Shown: positions 1-9,906 of the stretch, one piece after another
Layout of the letters: each line of letters begins with the position of its first letter
How positions within the stretch are numbered: position 1 is the first letter of the stretch
NCBI RefSeq assembly: GCF_000011065.1
Contig: NC_004663.1
Coordinates: 62,001 to 126,000 of the forward strand
Direction: 5' to 3'
Origin: Bacteroides thetaiotaomicron VPI-5482
GTDB lineage: Bacteria > Bacteroidota > Bacteroidia > Bacteroidales > Bacteroidaceae
Length of the DNA stretch: 64,000 bases
Translations under genes and position numbers: made by a program
Notes under the pieces: generated by a model
Databases searched by the model: none
Seen by the model: the letters and a program-made list of their open reading frames with translations, nothing else
What the model was told of the DNA's origin: nothing

Positions 1-1
1 T

Positions 2-2158
2 TTCAAGGGCACGCTGCCGCTGACCCAGCACTATTCCACCGCCACCCGCGAACTGGAAGGCGACTGGAAGGTGGGCACCCCCCAAGGCAGCTCCGCCTCA
101 AGATTCACTTTCGAGCACATCTTCGCCTTCTTGAAGTTCGACATCAACGCCGGTGGCACCGACGTGGCGGGTGAAAGGCTGCTGAGCGTGTCGCTCACCG
201 TCCCCGACAAGCAGCTCGGCGGCGGCTTCACTTGTGACCTTTCCACCCGTGCCGTCACCTTCACGCCGGCCACCGATGCCTCCACCGTGACCATGGAATG
301 GACGGATACGCCGGAACTGTCCGCCTCCACCTTCCACGGCTACATGAACGTGGCTCCCGTCACGGGCATTGCGGGGACGGAAATCAGCATTCAGATCAAG
401 ACCAACCTGCACATCATCACCTTCACCGAGACGATGAAAGCCGATGCGTTCAAGTCCAATACCTATTACACGGTACCTCTCACCCTGTCGCGCTTCAAAG
501 ACAAGTGGACGATGGAGGAGAATCCCGATGCCAAGGAGGAGAACGCCGCTTGGGTGACCGGCCTGCAGAGCCGTCTGGCATGCGCCAACACCGTTTTTGC
601 CATTGCGGGGCAACCCTTCATGCACAAAATCCGCGTGCCGCAAAGCACCTCGCAGCAATATCATGCGGTTGTGCCCGTAAAGAATGGCGTCAAGCGTGTC
701 TACAACCTGCCGGAGGGACTGACCTGGAACGCCGGCCGCTGCCTTGTGGAAGGTAAGGCTCCCGCCGCCGGCGACTATGTCTATTCGGTGGAATTCACCG
801 TAGGGGGCGCTACCTATAAAGAAGGCATCAAGCTCCACGTGGCCGTCCGGGCCGCCGATCTCCAGTCACCCACCCCCATGATGGGTTGGCAGACCTGGAA
901 TGTCTTTAAAGACAAGATTGGCTACGACATCCTCGCGAGCCAGCTTGTAGGAATGAAGGAAAAAGGCCTCATTGACGCCGGTTACAGATACTTCGGCGTA
1001 GATGACTGCTGGCAGGTGAAAAGTGAGAACGACAACGGCCACCAGATTCCCGATGCAAGCAAGTTTCCCACGGCGAATGGCGTAAACGGCATGGCGCGCA
1101 TGGCGAACCTGATTCACGACTACGGTCTGAAAGCCGGTATCTACACCGATTGCGGAACCAAGACCTGCGAGAAGTACTTCGCATCGTACGGCTACGAGGA
1201 ACTCCATGCACAGGACTATAAGGGCTGGGGCTATGACTTCGTGAAAGAAGATTGGTATTATGACCTTGATATGGCTCCTGTCGGTGCGACTCCATCGACT
1301 TTCGTTGATGGATATGCCGGTCTGGGTAGCTATTGGAACACGTCCGAAATGGCGCAGGAACTCTACACCAAGATGGGCAAGGCGCTTAACGACCGCGGCC
1401 TGATGCTGTACGTGTGCGAATGGGGTATCCACGACCCATGGAAGTGGGGTGCCGAGACCGGTGCTACCTGCTGGCGCATGACCTATGACCACCGTGACGG
1501 CTGGTGGGGTAAAATCGACAGTGGTCTGTTTGGTAAAAAGAATGACGGCGATGAGAATGCTAACGGCGTGGGTGTGCACAACACCATCGTACTGATGCGC
1601 CACCTTTGGCCGTATGTCGGAATCAACCGTTACAATGATGCCGACATGATTTGCGTCGGTATCCGCGGTAGCGGCCAGTCGTCGAGCGACTGCGTTTACA
1701 ATCAGGCGGGTGGACTCACTTCAACCGAAGCCGAGACCTCGTTTGCCATGTGGTGCATGTGGAGTTCTCCTATCCTTCTGGGCTTCGACATGACCAAGGA
1801 TATGAGTTCGGCCGACTTGGCACACGACCTCGCGCTTGTCAAGAACGAGGAGCTTATCGCCATCAACCAAGATGCCTTAGGGCAGGGCGCCGAGTATATC
1901 AAGAGTGCTGACGGCATTGATTACTATCAGAAAGACCTCGCTGACGGCGATGTGGCGATTGCCGCTGTCAACCTCAGCGATAATTCTGCAACTTACACCA
2001 TTTCTATGGCCGACTACGATGCTCTTGACCTAAGTGAATCTTATTCGGCAAGAGATCTTATCGGACAGAAAGACGCAGGAACCCTTTCTGCTTCGTCATC
2101 GTTGACCGGCTCGCTTGCGGCACACGGCACCTTTGTCGTAAGGCTGAAAAAGCAGTAA
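2..2158 (+). CDS. GH27 alpha-galactosidase with fimbrillin-like N-terminus (5' end missing)
   Basis: Predicted surface or periplasmic glycosidase hydrolysing terminal alpha-galactosides. The frame is open from base 2, so the gene starts outside the window; the GTG at 71 is not a believable start. The visible protein has three parts: a fimbrillin-like beta domain (about nt 2-540, including FEHIFAFLKFDI), an Ig-like linker domain (about 590-850), and a GH27 barrel from about nt 870 (MMGWQTWN, then GVDDCW). The nucleophile candidate is the Asp of VKED (codon 1250-1252). The acid/base candidate is the Asp of WRMTYD, and NDADMI matches the family NDPDM motif. A C-terminal beta domain ends at 2158. 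The GH27 call is firm from motifs; the fimbrillin-like call is by pattern only. Confidence 0.85.
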   Translation, partial: FKGTLPLTQHYSTATRELEGDWKVGTPQGSSASRFTFEHIFAFLKFDINAGGTDVAGERLLSVSLTVPDKQLGGGFTCDLSTRAVTFTPATDASTVTMEWTDTPELSASTFHGYMNVAPVTGIAGTEISIQIKTNLHIITFTETMKADAFKSNTYYTVPLTLSRFKDKWTMEENPDAKEENAAWVTGLQSRLACANTVFAIAGQPFMHKIRVPQSTSQQYHAVVPVKNGVKRVYNLPEGLTWNAGRCLVEGKAPAAGDYVYSVEFTVGGATYKEGIKLHVAVRAADLQSPTPMMGWQTWNVFKDKIGYDILASQLVGMKEKGLIDAGYRYFGVDDCWQVKSENDNGHQIPDASKFPTANGVNGMARMANLIHDYGLKAGIYTDCGTKTCEKYFASYGYEELHAQDYKGWGYDFVKEDWYYDLDMAPVGATPSTFVDGYAGLGSYWNTSEMAQELYTKMGKALNDRGLMLYVCEWGIHDPWKWGAETGATCWRMTYDHRDGWWGKIDSGLFGKKNDGDENANGVGVHNTIVLMRHLWPYVGINRYNDADMICVGIRGSGQSSSDCVYNQAGGLTSTEAETSFAMWCMWSSPILLGFDMTKDMSSADLAHDLALVKNEELIAINQDALGQGAEYIKSADGIDYYQKDLADGDVAIAAVNLSDNSATYTISMADYDALDLSESYSARDLIGQKDAGTLSASSSLTGSLAAHGTFVVRLKKQ

Positions 2159-2272
2159 GCCTGGCTCTTGCTTCTAAGCAAGAAATTTTCTTATTCTTGG
2201 CATCAATACTTTTCGGAGGCTATCAGTGCCAAGAGTAATATAAAGAAACAAATCATTAACAGTTGATTGAAT

Positions 2273-3475
2273 ATGACTAAGAAAATCTTTTTGACCGCCT
2301 TGTGCGCAGTGGCTCTTTGTCCGGCCTTCGCACAGACTTCCGATACGAAAGAAAAGGTGGAGTACAGTACGGACAAGTATAAGGTGGAAACCAACCGTTT
2401 TTGGGACAACTGGTTCATCAGCGTGGGTGCCGGTGGGCAGGTGTATTTTGGTGACCATGACAAGCAAATAGACTTCGGCGACCGCATTGCCCCGGCACTG
2501 GATATTGCTATCGGCAAGTGGTTCACTCCGGGAATCGGTATCCGCTTCATGTACAGCGGACTGAAAAGCAAGGGCGCCACACGTGATGACTGGGAATGCG
2601 ACATCACCCACGGGACAGGCGAACATGTGCCCGGATGGGCCGGCGTTCCGGGCGACGACCTCCAATATTCCAAATACAAGATGAGCAACCTCCACGCCGA
2701 TGTGCTCTTCAATGTGCTGAACCTTTTCGGTGGTTACAACGAAAACCGTAAGTGGGACCTCAGTCCTTATGCCGGCCTCGGCTGGGCACGTGTCTATGAC
2801 TCTCCATCTTCCAAGGAGGTAAGCGCCAACCTCGGTATCCTGACCTCCTGGCACTTCTGCGACGTACTGGCCCTGAACCTCGACGTGCGTGGCATGTTCG
2901 TCAACGACCGTTTCGACGGTGAGGGCGGCGGCCGTTTCGGTGAGGGGAACCTTTCCGCCACCATCGGCCTGACGTATAAGTTCAAGCAACGCAGCTGGGA
3001 CCGCAGCAAGACCGTTTACCGTTACAATTATGGTGATCTGGAAAGCATGCGCCGGAAACTGAACGACATGAGCGCGGAGAACGACCGCTTGAAGAAAGCC
3101 CTTGCCGATGGCGACAAACAGAAGGCACAGACCATCGTGAAGAAGATTGCCTCCGCCAACCTCGTCACCTTCAAGATCAACAGGACGAAGCTGAGCAACG
3201 AGGCGCGCGCCAACTTGGGTCTGCTGGCCGAAATCATCAAGTCGGGCGATCCGGAAACCGTATATACCATCACCGGTTATGCCGATGCGGGAACGGGTAG
3301 CAGCAAGGGCAACGAACGCCTGAGCAAGGAACGCGCTGAGAACGTTTACGACTGCCTGGTGAAAGAGTTCGGCGTCAGCGAGAAACAGCTCCGCATCGAC
3401 TACAAGGGCGGTGTGGACAACATGTTCTACAACGACCCGCGTTTGAGCCGTGCGGTTATCACACGTGGGGAATAA
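2273..3475 (+). CDS. OmpA-family outer membrane protein
   Basis: Outer-membrane beta-barrel anchored to peptidoglycan. An N-terminal signal peptide (MTKKIFLTALCAVALC...AFAQ) is followed by a barrel-like region of alternating aromatic strands (residues about 40-250), a short coiled linker (SMRRKLNDMSAENDRLKKAL) and a C-terminal OmpA domain (about 290-400) with the TITGYADAGTGS and NERLSKERAENVYDCL motifs. ATG 2273 is chosen over the in-frame TTG at 2267 because the signal peptide begins there. The 115-bp gap from the galactosidase holds a weak promoter-like TACTTTTC, so it may have its own transcript. The length of about 400 aa is normal for Bacteroides OmpA proteins. The last residues lie close to the domain end. 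Confidence 0.88.
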   Translation: MTKKIFLTALCAVALCPAFAQTSDTKEKVEYSTDKYKVETNRFWDNWFISVGAGGQVYFGDHDKQIDFGDRIAPALDIAIGKWFTPGIGIRFMYSGLKSKGATRDDWECDITHGTGEHVPGWAGVPGDDLQYSKYKMSNLHADVLFNVLNLFGGYNENRKWDLSPYAGLGWARVYDSPSSKEVSANLGILTSWHFCDVLALNLDVRGMFVNDRFDGEGGGRFGEGNLSATIGLTYKFKQRSWDRSKTVYRYNYGDLESMRRKLNDMSAENDRLKKALADGDKQKAQTIVKKIASANLVTFKINRTKLSNEARANLGLLAEIIKSGDPETVYTITGYADAGTGSSKGNERLSKERAENVYDCLVKEFGVSEKQLRIDYKGGVDNMFYNDPRLSRAVITRGE

Positions 3476-3812
3476 AACATTTGTTCATATAGGAACTTGT
3501 CCGATTCTGGTCAGCCGTCAGACTGGGCGAAAGCCTTGACGCGGATTTCGATACACAAGACCGGATTTCAGACAGACCACATATTTCCGTTTCCCGGTCG
3601 GAAAACAAATATAACCGGGAAAGTAAAAAGATGTTAAGACCTATGTCCTTTGTGAAAAGCGCGGGGATTGTAAGGAAGGCGGAAGACTCTGTCTTCCTTA
3701 CATTTCTATTTGTCAGAAAAAAATTATTAACCTGTCAATTGTCATTCCGGAAGGATTTCTTGACATGGTATTATGAATTATGATCTGAATACAAACCATC
3801 TGTTATACAATT
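3476..3812. other. intergenic region, no gene seen
   Basis: This 337-bp gap follows the OmpA gene. No frame shows a convincing protein. It contains one terminator-like hairpin (3670-3701, listed separately) and then AT-rich sequence leading to the broken SusD-type gene. Confidence 0.6.
3670..3701 (+). terminator. hairpin terminator after OmpA gene
   Basis: A 9-bp perfect stem (GTAAGGAAG at 3670-3678 pairing with CTTCCTTAC at 3693-3701) is followed by a T-rich stretch. It lies about 195 bp after the OmpA stop and could end that transcript. Confidence 0.5.
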
Positions 3813-4739
3813 ATGATGAATATATGCACTTTTTTATGTTTCATGGCGTGCGCCTTTGTACTCGCTGCCTGCTCCGACTCCGACGAGGATGTTATCGTGC
3901 AGGGCGGTTTGACCGGAAACTGGTACAGCACCGAGAACGGAACGATTTATACCGTTGAATTTCACAAGGAAGGGACAGGGGAGTTGGTGACTTACACCTA
4001 CTCGTCAATACCAGATGTGACCGGATATCATACGGGATGGACGGTGGAAGGCATGTCGTTCTAATACACGCTCGTAGAGAATCTGCTTACCATGAAACTC
4101 GCAGTAGGGGAAGTGCTTGTCGCGGTGGCAGGCATTACGGGCAACAGCATGTCGCTCACCGATGGTGATTCCGCCGTCATGCTTACCCGGTACGATGGAG
4201 GCGAGGAAAAAATCAACGAGCTGAGAAAGGAGGTGGAAAACAATTGTGATGTATTAGAACCGGCTCCGATCTATCCCAACGAGGAAGAAAGTTTCTGGAA
4301 GAGGAAAGCTGTGCAAAATGCAATCCTTGGCATTTACAGCAACTTACGGAGTTATGAGTACAGGCAGTTGCTGCTGGAGAAGATAAGGCTTACGGGGAAA
4401 GACTTTGATGAACACCCTGCGTCCGTCATTACTCCGTATGACAGTCATGTGGCCGATGTGTGGAGTGCGGCCTACCTTGTCATCAGCAACGCCAATATGG
4501 TGATAAATGCCTTGAAGCCTTTGACGGCTCCTATGAGCGTACCGCTTACATCAACGAGGCGAAAGCCTTGAGATGCATGGTCTATTACAACCTGTCACAA
4601 CTGTGGGGCAGTGTGCCTTACATTACGGTGCCCGCCACTTCCAACAATTACGATGAAATCCTGCATTCCCCCGTACGGTCACCGCAAGACCTTTGTTGGG
4701 GACTGCTCAATGAACTGCAAGACATCACCCGTTTGCCCG
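3813..4739 (+). pseudogene. SusD/RagB-like lipoprotein gene, 5' part (broken)
   Basis: The 5' part of a gene for a SusD-type glycan-binding lipoprotein. It starts with a lipoprotein signal (lipobox LAAC before SDSDED), then a lipocalin-like beta segment (GNWYSTENGTIYTVEF). An in-frame TAA at 4062-4064 interrupts it, but the same frame continues with plausible protein. SusD-like helices follow (NAILGIYSNLRS, then SAAYLVISNANMVINAL). Near 4512-4517 the reading must slip by one base: frame 3813 gives NANMVINAL and the next frame gives EAFDGSYERTAYINEAKALR. The gene is then cut by an IS at 4740, and the 3' part resumes at 6427. There is no SusC gene beside it, so it is a relic. The TAA could instead end a separate small lipoprotein, but no start site follows it. 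Confidence 0.75.
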
Positions 4740-6426
4740 GAGGTTGTGTAAAAAGTAAGAATCAAGTGTTCTTTGACATATTGTATTAAAAAGGCAATGC
4801 TCTTTATCTCTTTATTTTGGTATTTCTATTGTTGTCCTTTGGCGAATGACCGCTATTAGGTATACTTAATACCCCAATAGTGGACTTGTTGCAATAGTAC
4901 CTGTATGCTTTGAATGTTAGTCACTCTTCTTAGATTATAGCATGTTGCGTACAAATCTATTTCAGCCTGTACCTTTTCCTTTCCTCTGAGTAGGAGTGGT
5001 ATTTGCCCCATCCAGTATTTAAGAGTTCCGAAGGGATGTTCTACCCATGTTTTTCGTAAACGTATAAGCGCTTTGTATTTCATCCCCTTACACTTCTTCA
5101 TATACTGTCTTATGGGTTCGGCATCTGCCCTTCGGTAGATAATCCGGCCTTTTTTTGATGTGGTGCAGAACTTTATCAAGGGACAACCCTTGCAGTCTCT
5201 TCCCTGATATTTTCTATAAATCTTTCCATGTTTACGAACTTGCCTGTCTTTAATAGGTAATATCTTTTCTTGGGAGCATATATAATAGTCATTGTCTGCA
5301 TCATAGGTAAAAAAGATTCCGTGCTCCCGATCTTCTTTAGGAGAATGGTCTCCTTCATTGAAAGGAACGGCAATCACTTTGCCTTCTTCTTCAAGGGCCA
5401 GAATCTGTTCTTCATTAGCATAACCGGTGTCGGCAACGGCTTGGGATACTTCTACCTGAAGGTCTTCCTGCATGGCATGAATCGAAGGTTGAAGGTCTTC
5501 AAAGTCATTCGGGTGGTCGGTAACCTGCATGGCACCTATCAGGTGATGTTGGGAATCTACCACTGATTGGACATTGTAAGCCGGAACAAAACCGTTACGG
5601 GTCTTCATCAGGCGAGCTTCGCGGTCAGAAGGAAAGCTTCTTTGGGAACCTTCATCCAGCATACGCTGTTTTTCCGCCTGAAGTTCTTCAACCTGTTGGC
5701 TCAAACGGGCTATCTTCTCCAGTAGGGAGCTCTCCACACCGGCTCGTCCGAGAGTTCGGATAATTGTTCCTGGGCTGTTTCCACCAGATCATTTTCATTA
5801 AGCTGGTGCAGATACTTCTCTAAACGGGTATCCAACAAGGCTAACTGTCGATTAATACCATCTAAAGTAAGACCGTCACGATTGGTATTGGCTTTGATTT
5901 TACTGCCGTCAACAGCTACCAGTTTGCCTGAAATATAACCGGAACTGACCAGAAAGCGGCGGAAATCAAGGCAACATTCATGAATGCCCGAAGTTTGTTT
6001 GGAACGGAAATCGGCAATAGTCTTATGATCAGGATGGAGATTACCCAGAAGCCAGATCAACTCCATATTACGCAGAGTCTCGCGCTCCAGTTTACGGGAA
6101 GAACTGATACTGTTTAAATAGCCGTAGACATACAGCTTGAGTAAAGTACCAAAGCTATAAGCCGAACGGCCCGTAGGACTGTTACCTTTATAAGATGAAA
6201 AATCAGGGTGCAATTTGATAAACTGATCGACAAAAACATCAATCAGACGAACAGGGTTCTCACAAGAGATATAAGAATCTAAAGACTCGGGAAGAGTCAG
6301 TTGATTACGGTCAAAAGGTTGAATATAGCCCATAAAATTAATCCTATTGTTAGCAGAGCAAAGATATAAAATCCTTTTTATACAATATGTCAAAGAACAC
6401 TTGATTCTTACTTTTTACACAACCTC
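4740..6426 (-). mobile_element. IS1182-like insertion sequence with 4-bp target duplication
   Basis: A 1,687-bp insertion bounded by nearly perfect inverted repeats of about 50 bp that begin GAGGTTGTGTAAAAAG. CCCG occurs immediately outside both ends (4736-4739 and 6427-6430). Deleting the element plus one CCCG joins codons into ITRLPEGGWRIT, a continuous SusD-like frame, which confirms the boundaries. It contains one transposase gene on the minus strand (frameshifted). IS1182 family membership is judged from the protein pattern, not from a database. Confidence 0.88.
4856..6333 (-). pseudogene. IS1182-like transposase, frameshifted
   Basis: DDE-type transposase for the IS. The start is taken at ATG 6333 (MGYIQPFDRNQLTLPESLD). 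The N-terminal part has the SPTGRSAYSFGTLLKLYVYG DNA-binding region and the first catalytic Asp in LVAVDGSKIKANTNRDG. At about 5731-5742 the frame ends in a stop, and the -1 frame continues with a coiled segment (LLEKIARLSQQVEELQAEK), ADTGYANEEQ (second Asp), a CKGCPLIKFC cysteine cluster and the terminal LRRTWVEHPFGTLKYW-type Glu region. No slippery heptamer is visible at the junction, so a 1-base deletion is likelier than programmed frameshifting. The joined product would be about 490 residues, normal for the family. Confidence 0.85.
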
Positions 6427-6852
6427 CCCGAAGGCGGGTGGCGCATCACTATGGAGACCGTCAAGGCCCTCCGTGCCGAAATCGCTTTGAGCCTGGGCTA
6501 CAATGACGAGGCGGGATACCTGCTTCGCGACTGTCAGTCCGATTTCAGCATTGCGGTCGAGGAATCGTCCGAGCCCGAAATGTACCGCGTTTTCGGTGAA
6601 AGCCTTGCGAACTATACACCCGCGAAAACCGCCCTGCTACTCAAAGAGGCCGGTATGGAGGACACTGCGGACAAGTCGGCCCTGCCGGACGAATGGAAAA
6701 CGCGGAAGCAAGACTGGGGCTATTGGATCATGTTGAAACGGACCGGGCAGGCACAGGCCGTGGCCGGATGCGAAGCCTACGAGCTTCTCATGCCTTTTCC
6801 GCAATCCGAAATAAACCTTTTGCCCGCGCTTACGCAAAATCCGGGATATTGA
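6427..6852 (+). pseudogene. SusD/RagB-like gene, 3' part
   Basis: The C-terminal piece of the SusD-type gene interrupted by the IS. Reading from the CCCG duplicate gives LPEGGWRITMETVKALRAEI and ends in a typical SusD terminus, YELLMPFPQSEINLLPALTQNPGY, with a TGA at 6850-6852. The glycan-binding core between the two halves is unusually short, so there may also have been an internal deletion. It has no promoter of its own and is presumed nonfunctional. Confidence 0.8.
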
Positions 6853-7351
6853 CAACAGGGAAGTGCGGCACAAGACATGGACAATTCCGCCCTGTAGGAA
6901 CTGTATGAACCATGAATACGACACACTGTCAGAACAATATATACCCCTGGCGGGTTCATACCACAGCCGTGGAATGTGGTATTTCCGGCTGTACGAATTA
7001 AATCCGCTATCATTTGTTTGTTTTGTTTGCTTATCCATATCCGGGCCAGGCGTGGTTCGGATATGGATATTTGGAATACCGTATTTATCGGAATTCATAC
7101 CGCGGCTGTCCGTCATCGGGAGGCGGCGTATCATCCGGATAAGGAATTATATACGAAGGGAAGCGGGCATGCGTGCCATAATTTCATCTCAACATCCAAC
7201 CAGTTTGATATGGCAGTCGGACTGCACGCATAGCAATGATGCCGCCTCCCCGTCGGCAGGGAAGCCGGGATAAGCCCCGGACTTCCCTGCTTTTGTTTTA
7301 TACCTGCGCGATCGGCCCCGTTCCCGGCCATCCCGCAGTCTCACGTAGGCG
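6853..7351. other. noncoding stretch with three hairpins
   Basis: No convincing protein in about 500 bp. Inverted repeats: an 8-bp stem ATACCACA/TGTGGTAT (6958-6982), a perfect 12-bp stem TATCCATATCCG/CGGATATGGATA (7032-7069), and the terminator at 7256-7290. It may be the remains of a transcribed leader or a structured RNA. It lies between the dead SusD gene and the convergent ABC exporter. Confidence 0.5.
7256..7300 (+). terminator. strong hairpin terminator
   Basis: A GC-rich stem (GCAGGGAAG plus CCGGG pairing with CCCCGG plus CTTCCCTGC, one bulge) is followed by TTTTGTTTTAT on the plus strand. It sits between the SusD relic and the oppositely oriented exporter gene, and would terminate rightward transcription. 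Confidence 0.65.
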
Positions 7352-9012
7352 TCACTTGCCGGGGGAGCCCACCGGATGCATCCTGATAACGGCGTTACAG
7401 AGCCGTGCCGTCTGTTCCTGGTGGGTGATAATGATGAGGGTCTTGCCTTGAATGGTATGTGAAAGCCGTTCCAGCAGCGTCCGTTCGGTATCGGAATCCA
7501 GCGAGGAGGTGGGCTCGTCCAGCAGGACGATGTTACCGGGGCGGAGCAGTCCGCGCGCGATGGCTATGCGTTGCGCCTGCCCCTCACTTATGCCCGTTCC
7601 CATCTCGCCGCAGGGGTGTCCAGTCCTTGCGGCAGTTCCCGTACAAAATCGGCCGCCGCCGTATGCAACGCTTCCCGCATCTGCCCGTCGGTAGCTTCGG
7701 GATTGCCCAACAGCAGGTTGTCGCGCAATGTGCCGCTGACGAGCGTATTCCCCTGCGGGACATACACGAAATTCCCCCGTGTGAGTGGAGAAACGGGCAC
7801 GGGCCGGGTCTTGTCATACAGCGTGATGTTTCCCCCGTCGGGCTGCAACAAGGCCAGTATCAGCCGTACCAGCGTACTCTTCCCGCTGCCGGTCTCCCCG
7901 AGCACGGCGGTCAGGCTCCCCGGCTTGAAATCGTATGTGAAATGTTCCAGCACCTTACGTCTGCCGCCGGGATAGGTAAAAGTAACATTCTCCACACGGA
8001 CACCAGCCTTGCCACCCAGGATGACAGGCTCGCCCTGTTCCTCCAGCGGCATGGAGTTGAGCTCGTCTATCCTCTCCACGGAAGTCAGTGCGCCGATAAA
8101 CACCGGAACCTGCCGGGCCAGCTCCACGACAGGGCGTTGTACCTGTGCCACCAGTTGCAGGAAGGCGGCCAGCGTGCCGAATGTTACCGTACCGGTGTCC
8201 AGCCCGTATATTCCCCATGCGAAAGCGGTCACATAGCCGAGGGCGAACCCCGCCTGCACCATGATACTTGAAAAGATGGAAAATGAGTTGCGCCGCATCA
8301 CCAGCCGTTTCAGCCCCGACTGGAGTGAGGACATCGTGTCCGCTGCCACCGGGGTGCATTCCAGGACGGAAATCAGGGTGCGGTGCTGCAGGTTCTCCTG
8401 CAGATGGCTTTGCACACGGCTGTCCGTCGCCCGTATCTCACGTGTCAGACGCCGCATCCGCTTCATGTAGAGCTTGCTGCACAGCAACGCCAACGGCATG
8501 ATAAGCAGGATGACGACAGCCATCCGCCGGTCGAGACAGAACAGGAACAGCGCGGCGCCGGCCAGTTGGAACAGCGTGGTTCCGACCAAGGGGATGGAAC
8601 CCGCCAGCAGGTCCGTCACGGTACGGACATCCTCCTCCATGCGGTTGAGCATATCGCCGGAATGGAATGTCTCGCGACCGTTCCACCGGCTTTTCAGGAT
8701 ATGTTCGAGCAGATCCTGCCGCAGTCTGTTGCGCAGGCTGATCTCCGTGTGCGCATAGAGACGGCTGACAAGTGCGGACAGCAGCAGTTGCAGGACGATG
8801 CATCCCGCCATGGCCGCCAGTCCCAGGATGATGTTCCCGTCCGCCTGATGGGTGGCGGTATCTATCAGGTGCTTGCAGAACCAGACGAACGTGAGGGACA
8901 CGCCGATGCGAACTGTCCCGGCAAGAATACCCGCCAGAATGGGGGAGCGATATCCCCGTGAGGCGTTCCACAGCCATTCCGCTCCTTCTTTCATACTCAT
9001 TCCCGCCTTCAT
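7352..9012 (-). pseudogene. ABC exporter (fused membrane and ATPase domains), frameshifted
   Basis: Half-size exporter moving a peptide or lipid across the inner membrane. The start is ATG 9012, whose ATGA overlaps the stop of the upstream protease gene, which implies coupled translation. About six membrane segments lie in residues 15-285, followed by an ATPase domain with Walker A GETGSGKST, a Q-loop region FVYVPQGNTLVSGTLRDN, signature SEGQAQRIAIARGLL and Walker B IVLLDEPTSSLD. The frame breaks near 7609-7612, between GLDTP and GEMGTGISEGQ: one base is missing. The rest, including Walker B and the H-loop THQE, is intact to TGA 7352. Either it is a recent pseudogene or the assembly has an indel. 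Its pairing with an S26-like protease resembles Bacteroides peptide-export loci. Confidence 0.75.
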
Positions 9013-9500
9013 ATCCATACCCGTCTGTATATGTACAGCAAATACCGGCGAATAGGGAGCAGCCTGCCCCATATCTTCGCCTTGCACCGTTCACCCCCTG
9101 CGTCGCAGTCCACATAACGGCCGTTACGGATAATTCTTGTGACAACTCCCGTTATATCGGGAAACCGACAACTTTCCGTTTCCTTTAGATTCCCGTCGCC
9201 CATTAGGACAATCTCCGCGCCATGGATGCGGACGATACGGTGCAGCACATACCGGCTGTCGGGCAGGTGTGCCAGGGCGATTTGCCAGACCTGTAACGCC
9301 TGTATCCCGGAGGGACGCCGTACAAGCACACTGTCACGCCCTCCGACAATGAAGGGGAGCATGCTGTTTCCCGTAGCCTTCAGCATGACCGACCGTCCGT
9401 CGGCCAGCATGTTCTCCACCTCCCCAAGCAATGAGGCGTTGGGGAGCAGAAGCCTGTCGGCATGGGCATGATTGAATGTATCGTCTGTCTTCATTTTCAT
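9009..9500 (-). CDS. S24/S26-family signal-peptidase-like protein
   Basis: A small protease-like protein (163 aa) of the SipW/S26B type. The nucleophile candidate is the Ser of ATGNSMLPFI, the His candidate is in YVLHRIVRI, and LMGDGNLKE gives the GDxN motif. No clear signal peptide; the C-terminus is basic and aromatic (RRYLLYIYRRVWI). ATG 9500 is chosen because a TATTTTTG promoter-like box lies only a few bases upstream; ATG 9494 is an alternative. It overlaps the exporter start by ATGA. In other Bacteroides such proteases accompany ABC exporters and peptide precursors, but no precursor is visible here. Confidence 0.7.
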   Translation of the reverse strand: MKMKTDDTFNHAHADRLLLPNASLLGEVENMLADGRSVMLKATGNSMLPFIVGGRDSVLVRRPSGIQALQVWQIALAHLPDSRYVLHRIVRIHGAEIVLMGDGNLKETESCRFPDITGVVTRIIRNGRYVDCDAGGERCKAKIWGRLLPIRRYLLYIYRRVWI

Positions 9501-9906
9501 ACTGCAAAAATAGTGAAAATAAACGGAAATAAGCGGCCGCAAACAGCCTTTTTGTAGGGCATCGAACAGAAAAAAGGAAAGGGAGTCTGTTGGTAAACGT
9601 CCCAAGTGATAATATAGGTGAAGCTATCAAATTATATGATGAAGCGACTCTGGAGCTTGGAAGGGCTAACGGTTTAACGGCGTAACGCGCTGTTAAACCG
9701 TCTGGTTTTCGTTTACCCAAAAGACAACTTGCTGTCCGCAGGAGCGGACCACGTATCTCCAATAATTATTGTGTATCAGACTATTGCGTGGCTATTTTCC
9801 TGTGATTTGTTGGGCATTTCCATCAGATATTAGCCGGCTGTTCTCCCCATTAAAGGGTAGATATCTCTTCATAACCATGTGACTTACGCCCATAATTCGA
9901 GAATAA
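9501..9906. other. degraded intergenic region with short gene tail
   Basis: No complete gene. On the plus strand a short open frame reads NIGEAIKLYDEATLELGRANGLTA and stops at 9680-9682, just before a 10-bp hairpin (ACGGTTTAAC at 9669-9678 with GTTAAACCGT at 9692-9701), so this may be the 3' tail of a lost gene with its terminator. I do not recognise the protein. The rest shows nothing. Confidence 0.4.

Noticed and set aside
4092..4571. an independent gene starting at ATG 4092
   Set aside because: It continues the same frame as the upstream lipoprotein start, has no ribosome site and has SusD sequence broken by a frameshift.
5731..5742. programmed frameshift for the IS transposase
   Set aside because: No slippery heptamer or nearby stem-loop at the junction.
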